Assembly: GCA_946626595.1 (NCBI GenBank)
Contig: CAMOUQ010000011.1
Location: 1 to 36,609, forward strand
Direction: 5' to 3'
DNA from: an uncultured Prevotellaceae bacterium
GTDB taxonomy: Bacteria; Bacteroidota; Bacteroidia; Bacteroidales; Bacteroidaceae
DNA length: 36,609 bases
Positions within the stretch are counted from its first letter, which is position 1, and every line of letters starts with the position of its first letter. Positions 14,530-21,763 of the stretch are shown in pieces. Below the pieces are notes generated by a model, which worked only from the letters and a program-made list of their open reading frames with translations, was not told where the DNA came from and did not search any database. Both the position numbers and the translations under genes were made by a program.

Positions 14530-14554
14530 AAAGGTACGATTAAGCGAGCGAAAA
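14530..14554 (-). repeat. Duplicated promoter segment
   Basis: These 25 bases are identical to 14455-14479, including TCGCTCGCTTA and TCGTACCTTT read on the minus strand. Here the -7 box ends TTTA instead of TTTG and no TTTG lies at -33, so this copy is probably a decayed duplicate. It is 75 bp upstream of the intact promoter. Confidence 0.8.
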
Positions 14555-14578
14555 CACAGATTTACCGTAACATTTTCC

Positions 14579-14586
14579 TAACTTTG
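14579..14586 (+). promoter_or_regulatory. -7 box upstream of the ECF sigma gene
   Basis: TAACTTTG lies 13 bp before the ATG at 14600. No TTTG or TTG is found about 20 bp further upstream, so this may be a weak promoter or one that uses another sigma factor. Confidence 0.55.
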
Positions 14587-14599
14587 TTGTTATATAAGT

Positions 14600-15121
14600 A
14601 TGGAAGAACCACGATTTATCACCCTTGCTACGCAAATGCGCCCCGCGCTGATGGCCCTTGCAATGCGTATTCTCCATCGGGAGGAAGATGCCCGCGACGC
14701 AGTGCAGGATGCACTTGTGGCCCTGTGGCGCATGGGCGAAAGAGTTGTGGACGAGGACGATGCACGGCGGCTGACAGTCGTCATCACGCGAAACGTTTGC
14801 CTGAACAAGGCGAAGCGTCTGCAGAGGCACAAGGCATTGCCCTTGGACGAACTGCCTACCGACACGGTGCGTACCCTGTCTGCTCGTCAGCGTGACCCAC
14901 ACACCACACTGGAGCAACGTGAGGAGGAACGGCGTGTGCAACGGGCCATGTCGGCACTGCCACAGCACTACCAGGCGCTGTTGACTATGCGCTATATCGA
15001 CGGCATGAGCCATAGTCAGATAGCCGCCATACAGGGTTCGACGGAGGGTGCCGTGCGCGTCATGGCCTGTCGTGCCAAGGAGGCGTTGATTAGGGAGTTA
15101 AGGATGAATGGCGAAAGGTGA
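14600..15121 (+). CDS. ECF-type RNA polymerase sigma factor
   Basis: The 173-residue protein has sigma region 2 at about residues 12-70 (LMALAMRILHREEDARDAVQ, ALVALWRM) and region 4 at about 112-165 (SALPQHYQALLTMRYIDGMS, HSQIAAIQGSTEGAVRVMAC), ending in a helix (RAKEALIREL). Regions 1.1 and 3 are absent, as in ECF sigma factors. The next two genes encode a DUF4974 membrane protein and an STN-domain outer-membrane receptor, so it is probably the output of a cell-surface signalling system that controls its own operon and perhaps others. The promoter it recognises is not evident. Confidence 0.93.
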   Translation: MEEPRFITLATQMRPALMALAMRILHREEDARDAVQDALVALWRMGERVVDEDDARRLTVVITRNVCLNKAKRLQRHKALPLDELPTDTVRTLSARQRDPHTTLEQREEERRVQRAMSALPQHYQALLTMRYIDGMSHSQIAAIQGSTEGAVRVMACRAKEALIRELRMNGER

Positions 15122-15141
15122 AGGATTAAAGAAATATCACG

Positions 15142-15672
15142 ATGGAAAAACAGAAAACAGACAAACAATTATGGGCCGAAGCCCTGAGTGTGTTTGAGGA
15201 CAACAAGAGAGCCATCGCGTCGTCTTCGCAAGACGCAACCAAGTTCTTGTCGCCACATGCAAGGAAGCCTCTGTGGCTTTCCCGCATAGCCGCAGTTGTG
15301 GTCGTGGCCCTCCTTGTCGGAGGACTGGCTTGGGGAGCAGTGCGTCTGGCGAGGATGGAGAGAACGTCACAGCCTCGTCCGGTTTCTCTCGACTCGGTCA
15401 TTGTGGACAAAACCGCGATATCGGCAGACAGCGTGCGCTTGTTCAGCGGCGAACGGTTGGACAGCGTGTTGCAAATCGTCGGTCAGCATTACAGTCGTTC
15501 GGTATGCTTCCTGGACGATAGCCTGGGCAGCATACGAGTCTTGGCCCGATGGCACGTGAGTCAACCGCTGGAGACATTCGTGTCGATGCTGAACGACTTT
15601 GAGGGTTTCAGCGTTAGCGACGAGCGCGACACTTTGTTTGTAACGATAAGGGAAGGGGAGGACGGACAATGA
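15142..15672 (+). CDS. DUF4974 single-pass membrane protein, probable anti-sigma factor
   Basis: The 176-residue product has a cytoplasmic N-terminus of about 50 residues, one membrane helix (RIAAVVVVALLVGGLAWGAV, about 49-68) and a periplasmic part. Its last 80 residues fit DUF4974, the C-terminal domain of Bacteroidetes FecR-like proteins (LDSVLQIVGQHYSRSVCFLD, LETFVSMLNDFEGFSV). The central FecR beta-domain is missing, so this is a minimal form. Position between an ECF sigma factor and an STN receptor supports an anti-sigma role in which the N-terminus would bind the sigma factor. Its stop codon overlaps the next start (ATGA), so translation is coupled. Confidence 0.85.
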   Translation: MEKQKTDKQLWAEALSVFEDNKRAIASSSQDATKFLSPHARKPLWLSRIAAVVVVALLVGGLAWGAVRLARMERTSQPRPVSLDSVIVDKTAISADSVRLFSGERLDSVLQIVGQHYSRSVCFLDDSLGSIRVLARWHVSQPLETFVSMLNDFEGFSVSDERDTLFVTIREGEDGQ

Positions 15673-18600
15673 AACGATTATTCTTTCTTATACTGATAGC
15701 TTTCAACTTCACTTTAGCCTTTGCCCAAACCGTCTCTTTCGACTTCCGCAACACGACGCTGGCCGAGGCGCTGACCCAACTGGCTGCTGCCACGAGCGAG
15801 TATGACATTCAGTGCGTCACGAGCGAATTGGACTCGCTGCCCGTCAGTGTGCGAATACGTAACCTCAGCATCCCTGATGCCGTGACCCGTGTGACGAAGG
15901 GGCAGCCCGTGAAGGTAAAGACCCGGGACCGCTGCATCATTGTCCAGTACGACAGCAACCGCAAGCCGCGCATACTGAAACTGAACGGAACGGTCAACGA
16001 CACGCGAGCCCACAACCAACTGCTCGGCGCCACCGTTGACCTGCTCAGCGAGGACAGCACCCTCATTCATTCGCTCACGGCCACCCGGCGCTACAGCAGC
16101 GACATCGGGGCTACGTGGGAGAGGTCGGAGTTCACCTTTTCCGTTCCGGCAGTGCCTGCGAAGTACATCTTCCGCATCTCGCTCGACGGGTATCAGACGA
16201 CCTATGTTGATTATGCCCTGGAGCACATCAGTCGGCGCGAACTGGCTCGCGACTTGCCGCCCTTCTACTTGCAGAAGCAGGCCGTGGTGATGAAGGAAGT
16301 AACAGTCACGGCCTCGCGCGTGCGATTCTATTATAAAGGTGACACCATCGTGTACAATGCCGATGCCTTCCAGTTGGCCGAGGGTTCGATGCTGGACGAA
16401 CTGCTGCGCCAAATCCCGGGCATGGAGATGAAGAGCGATGGACGCATCTATCACAATGGCAAGTTCGTCGACGACTTACTTGTGAACGGCAAGGCCTTCT
16501 TTCAGGGCGACCGCAAACTGTTGCTCGAGAATCTGCCAGCCTACACGGTGAAGGACATTGCTCTCTACGACAAGCAGACGGAGGAAAACGAGTGGCTGGG
16601 CAAGAAAGACTTCAGGACGCAGCGCTACGTCATCGATGTCCGTCTGAAGAAGGAGTATATGGTGGGCTGGTTGGCCAACATGGAGGCGGGTTCGGGCTAT
16701 CGTGAAGACCATACGCCTTACCTTGCCCGTCTCTTCGCCATGCGCCATACCGACCACTCGCGCATCGCCCTCATCGGCAATGCCAACAATCTGGACGACG
16801 ACAGCCATCCCAACAGCCAGAATCAGTGGAACGGTGGCAACAGCGGCCTGCGCCGTACCGAACTGGCCGGCGTTCAAGTGAACATCGAGAGTCGCAACAA
16901 GGAATGGAGTTACGGGGGCTATGCGACGGCCAAGCATACGACGGAGCGGAAGGAACAGGTGGGCACGGCACAGAACTTTCTTGCCTCAGGCGACACCTAC
17001 GAGCATCGTTTCAGCAACAACCGCAACGAAGACTGGAAATTGAATACCTACCAGCACCTGACCTACAAGAATGAACGGGTGATGTTGAAGTTAGCACCGA
17101 CAATCGATTACCATCGCTACCGCAATACCGGCAACTCCGCTTCGGCTTCATTCACGGCTCCCGTGGCCGAGGTCAGCCGTCAGTTGCTTGACGACCTTTT
17201 CTCGCCAATGTCGCCGCGCCCCAATCTCCGCGACACGCTCATCAACCGTCAGTTGCGCGAGAGCCTTGGCACAGGGCATGACTTCGATGGCGACTTCAAC
17301 TTTTGGGGTACGCTGAAGTTGAAGAACAGCAACGATGTCCTGCGCTTCGCCATCGACGGCAGCTACTACGAACGGGCGCACCAGTTGTTCTCGCGCCAGC
17401 AGGTCCAGTATGCAGCGATGCCATCGCAGCCTCAAGCAGCCGTAAGCCCCCAGCCCCTCTTCCGCCACCAACTGGCCGACTTGCCGCCCAGTCGCAAGTG
17501 GCAAATGCGCAGCATGATAGGCTACACCTTGCCGCTCGGTCAGGGTTGGCGCCAACTCTTCACATACTATCAGTACCTCCACGTTGACCAGCGAGAGCGC
17601 GAATCGCTCTATCGGCTCGACCAACTCTCGGGTGCTGACTCCTCCTTCGCCCGTCCCATCAACGAACTGCCCAGCCTGAGCGAATACCGACATACGTTCG
17701 ACCGCACCAACAGCCACCGCAGTCACTACGTGGACAATCAGCACCAGTTCTTTGCCAATGTGGGATATGAGTTCGACAAGAAAGACTACGGCACCGCCTA
17801 CCTCCAGTTCGACGCGCAGTTCGGCATTACGCAGCAACGCATGGATTACCAGCGCGGCGCCATTGACACCGTGCTCCATCGCACTGCCCCCACGCTCTCG
17901 TTACGGGCACAGCATTGGATAAGGTTCACGAATGACAGTTGGATAATGTTTGCCTCGAGCATTGACATCCATCAACCCGACCTCGTGAACAAGGCGGCCA
18001 TCCGCGACGACAGCGACCCGATGAACGTGCGCCTGGGCAATCCCGACCTGCGCAGCAGCATCAGCACCGACTACGGGCTGACCTACTCTAAGTCGAACAA
18101 GAAGCGAAACGCCGCAAACATGCTAAGTTTGAACTATGCCCCGACTTTTCGTGCCATTGCCATGGGACAGACCTACGACCGCACGACGGGCGTCCGCACC
18201 TATCGGCCCGACAACATCAACGGCAACTGGGAGGCCAGCATGCAACATGAACTCAACTATAATTTCACGGAGCACAATCACAACCTGAGCATATCTACCC
18301 GTCTCGGCTATCAGCACAGCGTGGACCTCATGAGTGAAGAGTCCCCCCTCTCTCCTGCCCCTGTCTCCTATGCTGCGATGTCATCGCAGCCCCTCTCCCG
18401 CTCCGTCGTCCGCACGCTCTCCTTCAGCATCGCCCCGAAACTCAAGTTCGTACTCGGCAAGCACACGCTGAACTTTGTCACGCAGGTGACAATGAACCGC
18501 TATGCGAGTCACCGGGCCGACTTCCACGACATGACGGCCAACAACTATCGCATAGGGGCGGATGCCATCGTCCACCTGCCGTGGAAACTCGACCTGACCA

Positions 18601-18866
18601 CTGACCTCATGCTCTATGGCCGACGTGGTTATGCCGACCGTCTGATGAACTCCGACGATGTGGTGTGGAATGCCCGACTCAGTCGCCCCTTTGCCAAAGG
18701 TCGCCTACTCGTTATGCTCGACGGGTTTGATATTCTCGGACAACTCTCCAATGTGACGCGCACCGTCAATGCCCAGGGTCGTACCGAGACATGGACGAAC
18801 GTCATGCCTCGCTATGTGTTGGCCCATGTTGTCTGGCGACTGAACAAGGAACCGAAGAAACCATGA
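15669..18866 (+). CDS. STN-domain outer-membrane beta-barrel receptor
   Basis: The 1065-residue protein has a signal peptide (MKRLFFLILIAFNFTLAFAQ). An STN (secretin/TonB short N-terminal) domain follows at about 22-95 (VSFDFRNTTLAEALTQLAAA, SIPDAVTRVTKGQPVKVKT). Then come a carboxypeptidase-regulatory-like domain (about 103-200) and a plug-like segment (LDELLRQIPGMEMKSDGRIY, DDLLVNGKAFFQGDRKLLLE) leading into a long barrel that ends ...AHVVWRLNKEPKKP. STN domains let receptors signal through anti-sigma factors. The barrel sequence fits the outer-membrane beta-barrel family rather than SusC, and no SusD partner follows, so the ligand is unknown. Two copies of a 23-bp palindromic repeat are translated in probable loops (17409-17431, 18369-18391). 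Confidence 0.88.
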   Translation: MKRLFFLILIAFNFTLAFAQTVSFDFRNTTLAEALTQLAAATSEYDIQCVTSELDSLPVSVRIRNLSIPDAVTRVTKGQPVKVKTRDRCIIVQYDSNRKPRILKLNGTVNDTRAHNQLLGATVDLLSEDSTLIHSLTATRRYSSDIGATWERSEFTFSVPAVPAKYIFRISLDGYQTTYVDYALEHISRRELARDLPPFYLQKQAVVMKEVTVTASRVRFYYKGDTIVYNADAFQLAEGSMLDELLRQIPGMEMKSDGRIYHNGKFVDDLLVNGKAFFQGDRKLLLENLPAYTVKDIALYDKQTEENEWLGKKDFRTQRYVIDVRLKKEYMVGWLANMEAGSGYREDHTPYLARLFAMRHTDHSRIALIGNANNLDDDSHPNSQNQWNGGNSGLRRTELAGVQVNIESRNKEWSYGGYATAKHTTERKEQVGTAQNFLASGDTYEHRFSNNRNEDWKLNTYQHLTYKNERVMLKLAPTIDYHRYRNTGNSASASFTAPVAEVSRQLLDDLFSPMSPRPNLRDTLINRQLRESLGTGHDFDGDFNFWGTLKLKNSNDVLRFAIDGSYYERAHQLFSRQQVQYAAMPSQPQAAVSPQPLFRHQLADLPPSRKWQMRSMIGYTLPLGQGWRQLFTYYQYLHVDQRERESLYRLDQLSGADSSFARPINELPSLSEYRHTFDRTNSHRSHYVDNQHQFFANVGYEFDKKDYGTAYLQFDAQFGITQQRMDYQRGAIDTVLHRTAPTLSLRAQHWIRFTNDSWIMFASSIDIHQPDLVNKAAIRDDSDPMNVRLGNPDLRSSISTDYGLTYSKSNKKRNAANMLSLNYAPTFRAIAMGQTYDRTTGVRTYRPDNINGNWEASMQHELNYNFTEHNHNLSISTRLGYQHSVDLMSEESPLSPAPVSYAAMSSQPLSRSVVRTLSFSIAPKLKFVLGKHTLNFVTQVTMNRYASHRADFHDMTANNYRIGADAIVHLPWKLDLTTDLMLYGRRGYADRLMNSDDVVWNARLSRPFAKGRLLVMLDGFDILGQLSNVTRTVNAQGRTETWTNVMPRYVLAHVVWRLNKEPKKP
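17409..17431 (+). repeat. In-frame palindromic repeat in the STN receptor, copy 1
   Basis: GCAGCGATGCCATCGCAGC, encoding AAMPSQP. It differs at two positions from the copy at 18369-18391. Confidence 0.8.
18369..18391 (+). repeat. In-frame palindromic repeat in the STN receptor, copy 2
   Basis: GCTGCGATG and CATCGCAGC are perfect 9-bp inverted arms around one T. The copy encodes AAMSSQP in a proline- and serine-rich stretch likely to be an extracellular loop. Confidence 0.85.
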
Positions 18867-18868
18867 AA

Positions 18869-19480
18869 TCACTGGGGAAAGGTCTGCTCATTCGTGCCCG
18901 AGAAGGTACGGATGCGCAGGGTGATGGTGTCGGCCTCCACGAGGGCGAGAGGCAGTGAGGCATAGAGGTCGGTGCTGTAGGCCGTGGGGTCGGAGCCCTG
19001 CCGGTGGTGTAGCCGCAGGTAGGCATGGCGACCTCGGATGCTGTCGGTGATGAATCCCCAGTCATGCATCTCCTGGTCCATTGTCATGGGCCGGAGGTGC
19101 ATGTTGATGTAACGTCGTGTCCGCCACATGCTGACGACATTCACGGGGTCGCACTGGGCTATGGCCGTGGAGTCGCGCAGTATGGGGCAGCTCTTCAGGC
19201 CGTAGAGCGTGACCTGTCCGTTGCCCTCGACGACATAGTCCGCCAGACAACGATAGGTGACGTTGGGCTTCAGGTTGGTCTGTTGGTTGGTGATGGAGAA
19301 GCGCGTGTCGTCGTCCAGCACGATGGACTTCATCGTACCCTCACTGTCGGTGGGGCAGTCAGCCATCTCCGTGATGAGGTTGGGGTAGGGGGTGTCGTCG
19401 TTGTCATTGCTACATGACGACAACGAAATTAAGAATGAAAAATTAAGAATAAAAAATGATAACCTAACGGGCCTTTTCAT
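18869..19480 (-). CDS. NigD-like lipoprotein
   Basis: The 203-residue lipoprotein has a signal peptide with lipobox LSSC (cysteine 23) and an acidic start to the mature part (SNDNDDT). The body resembles Bacteroidales NigD-like proteins: a small beta domain (YRCLADYVVEGNGQVTLYGL) followed by CDPVNVVSMWRTRRYINMHL and a C-terminal beta domain (ADTITLRIRTFSG). The hydrophobic core of the signal (FFILNFSFLI) is encoded by a dispersed AT-rich repeat (19426-19459). The gene overlaps the acyltransferase gene by 17 bp and is last in the ddl-acyltransferase operon. Function unknown; the family assignment is from pattern memory and moderately sure. Confidence 0.75.
   Translation of the reverse strand: MKRPVRLSFFILNFSFLISLSSCSNDNDDTPYPNLITEMADCPTDSEGTMKSIVLDDDTRFSITNQQTNLKPNVTYRCLADYVVEGNGQVTLYGLKSCPILRDSTAIAQCDPVNVVSMWRTRRYINMHLRPMTMDQEMHDWGFITDSIRGRHAYLRLHHRQGSDPTAYSTDLYASLPLALVEADTITLRIRTFSGTNEQTFPQ
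19426..19459 (-). repeat. AT-rich repeat AAATTAAGAAT encoding a signal-peptide core
   Basis: Two copies of AAATTAAGAAT start at 19426 and 19440, a 14-bp period, with an A-rich tail. Read on the minus strand they encode the FILNFSFLI core of the lipoprotein signal peptide. Confidence 0.85.
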
Positions 19481-20738
19481 AGTTCAGTACAGGATTGGCA
19501 TACATGGTCAAGAGGCGTTCGCGCAGGAAGTCCTCGTCGCGGTTGGGCAGATCGATGAGTGCGATGCGTGCCTTGATGTATTTCTCGAAGTCAAGCAGTT
19601 GCTTGTGAGTGTAGTGCTGGGCGTGTGTGGGCTGCCCCTTCAGCAGGTCGGCGGCCACGTAGTTGCCGGGGAACAGACTATAGTTGCGATAAATCTCAAT
19701 GTCGATGCGACGGGCCAGTTCGGCGAAGAATTCCGACTTCTCCACTTCTTGTTCCTCTCCGTTACGCAAGCGTATAGAAGAAACGATTTCGTCTATCCAC
19801 TGGTTTACGGGGCGTCCCGTCTGGTAGTGGACGTGCCCTTTCTGTCCAAAGATGCCCGTCTTCATGTTTGTGAGGTCGTCCTGCTTCGTCTTTTTCCATG
19901 CGGGGTCGTCGCGCTTCTGCTGAAACTCCTTGGCCTTCAGATAGTCGCAGGGGTCATACTCGTAACTGATGGCCAGCGGCACGAGGTTCAGCTCACGAAT
20001 ACTCTCAATGAGCATCTCCGTCTTGGCTTTGCCTTCGTCCGACGCGACTCGGCCATTCGTGCTAGTCCGATGGCTCTCGCTGCTCTGTCCGTTCTCTGTT
20101 CCTTCTGTGGCCGCCAGGGTCAGCATCTTCAGCAGCGACTCCTGCGTGTGGTCGCTCGAGTCCTTGGCCCGGCCTTCGCGCTGGGCTATCCAGATGTTCT
20201 CCCGTTTCTCCTGGATGACATGGTGCATGTATCGGCTCATCAGCAGGCTGCTCTCATAGAGTTCGCGCCGCGAGATGTTGCGCCGCACGATGAAGGCCTT
20301 GTTCAGTCGCACGAGGGTGCGTATCCAGGGATAGATGAGCAGATTGTCGCCGATGGCTATTTCGCACGTCGTGGGGAAGTTGGCATCGTGGAGCATTACG
20401 TCCAGGATGGCACTGTCGAGCACGATGTCGCGGTGGTTGCTGATGAAGGTGTAGCGCTCCGGACCAGGTGCAATTCCGTCGTGCCGGAAGGTGTGGCCCG
20501 TCGAGCACTTCCGCAGGACGTAGTTCACCACGGGCTTCATGAAGCGAAGCTGGAAGTCGAGCGTAGAGTGTATACCCAGTGTGGCCAGTTTCAGCACGCC
20601 GCGGCTCATGCCCAAGGGCAGAATGGGAACGAAGTTCTTCAGTATGTGCGAGAACTGCCGGTCCTGCAGCAGGCTGTCGATGGCAGGTCGGACCTCGTCA
20701 TCGTTGTAGGGGCGGATTTGGTCAAATTCCGTTGTCAT
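19464..20738 (-). CDS. Glycerolipid acyltransferase-like protein (PlsC/PlsB superfamily)
   Basis: The 424-residue product has the acyltransferase block PERYTFISNHRDIVLDSAIL (about residues 93-112) and AQREGRAKDSSD near 184, equivalent to the motif that binds the glycerol phosphate. The spacing in NHRDIVLD is H-x5-D rather than the usual H-x4-D. Family members transfer acyl groups to glycerolipid precursors at the inner membrane. A hydrophilic stretch of about 30 residues (TEGTENGQSSESHRT...ASDEGKAKTE, about 212-243) sits directly behind this block and looks like an insertion. The gene overlaps ddl by four bases (ATGA) and the lipoprotein gene by 17 bp. The substrate is not known. Confidence 0.8.
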   Translation of the reverse strand: MTTEFDQIRPYNDDEVRPAIDSLLQDRQFSHILKNFVPILPLGMSRGVLKLATLGIHSTLDFQLRFMKPVVNYVLRKCSTGHTFRHDGIAPGPERYTFISNHRDIVLDSAILDVMLHDANFPTTCEIAIGDNLLIYPWIRTLVRLNKAFIVRRNISRRELYESSLLMSRYMHHVIQEKRENIWIAQREGRAKDSSDHTQESLLKMLTLAATEGTENGQSSESHRTSTNGRVASDEGKAKTEMLIESIRELNLVPLAISYEYDPCDYLKAKEFQQKRDDPAWKKTKQDDLTNMKTGIFGQKGHVHYQTGRPVNQWIDEIVSSIRLRNGEEQEVEKSEFFAELARRIDIEIYRNYSLFPGNYVAADLLKGQPTHAQHYTHKQLLDFEKYIKARIALIDLPNRDEDFLRERLLTMYANPVLNYEKAR

Positions 20739-21718
20739 ACGTCTTCGATTATCTCTGTCAGCACGTCCTTGATGTCCAGTCCGGCAGCACGCACCTGCTG
20801 AGGGATGAAGCTGGTGCCCGTCATGCCCGGTGTGGTGTTAATCTCCAGGAGGTTTATCTTTTCGCCTTCGGTGATAATGTAGTCGATGCGGATGATGCCG
20901 TGGCAACCCAGGATGTCGTAGATCATCGAGGTCAGTTTCTGCACGCGTTCGGTAAGGTGGTCGGAGATGCGTGCCGGTGTGATTTCGTCGCTCTCGTTGT
21001 TGTACTTGGCGGCATAGTCGAAGAATTCGTTCTTCGATACGACCTCGGTGATGGGGAACACATGTCCGCCCGTACGGGTCTTGTAGCAGCCGCAGGTGAG
21101 TTCCGTGCCTTGCATGAAGGCCTCCACCATCACGTCCTCGCCCTCCTTCAGGGCTACCTCGATGGCCGGGCGCAGTTGTTCGGGCGTCTTCACCTTCGTG
21201 GTGCCGAAACTGCTGCCGCCGCGCGAGGGCTTGACAAAGCAGGGCAGACCGATGCGCGAGATGATGTCCTCGTCGCTCACTTCCTTGTCGTGACCAATCT
21301 TCACAGTCAGGCTGTCGGCCACGCTTACGCCCAGGCCGCGCATGTAGTTGTTCAGAACGAACTTGTCGTAGGTCATGGCCTCGACGAGCACGTTGCAGGT
21401 GGAGTAGGGCATGCCGATGAGGTCGAAGTAGCCCTGCAAGACGCCGTTCTCGCCTGGGGCACCGTGGATGGTGATGTAGGCATAGTCGGGTTTCACCGTC
21501 TGGTCGCCGTTCTGGAAGGTGAAGTCGTTCCTGTCCACGCGACTGCGCGACCCGTCAGCGAGAATGGCCTCCCAGTGGCGGGCGTGTACCTCTACCTTAT
21601 ATATTATGTACCGTTCCTTGTCCAGGAACGATTCGATGCCTGCCGCGCTGCGCATGCTGACATCGTGCTCTGCAGTGTCGCCACCGCATACGATGGCTAT
21701 TGTCTTTTTAGAAGTCAT
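20735..21718 (-). CDS. ddl: D-alanine--D-alanine ligase
   Basis: The 327-residue ATP-grasp enzyme makes the D-Ala-D-Ala dipeptide of peptidoglycan. Landmarks: IAIVCGGDTAEHDVS at the N-terminus, ITIHGAPGENGVLQGYFDLI, PCFVKPSRGGSSFGTTKV (ATP loop) and IDYIITEG...INLLEINTTPGMT (metal and product site). The ATG at 21718 is preferred over a TTG nine bases upstream. Its stop overlaps the acyltransferase start, giving a ddl-acyltransferase-lipoprotein operon. No promoter is obvious in the 45 bp between the Omp28 gene and ddl, so readthrough from the Omp28 pair is possible. Confidence 0.95.
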   Translation of the reverse strand: MTSKKTIAIVCGGDTAEHDVSMRSAAGIESFLDKERYIIYKVEVHARHWEAILADGSRSRVDRNDFTFQNGDQTVKPDYAYITIHGAPGENGVLQGYFDLIGMPYSTCNVLVEAMTYDKFVLNNYMRGLGVSVADSLTVKIGHDKEVSDEDIISRIGLPCFVKPSRGGSSFGTTKVKTPEQLRPAIEVALKEGEDVMVEAFMQGTELTCGCYKTRTGGHVFPITEVVSKNEFFDYAAKYNNESDEITPARISDHLTERVQKLTSMIYDILGCHGIIRIDYIITEGEKINLLEINTTPGMTGTSFIPQQVRAAGLDIKDVLTEIIEDV

Positions 21719-21763
21719 GTTTAGCAATGATATTCCTATTTGCTTGTGTATTTTGATTAAATG

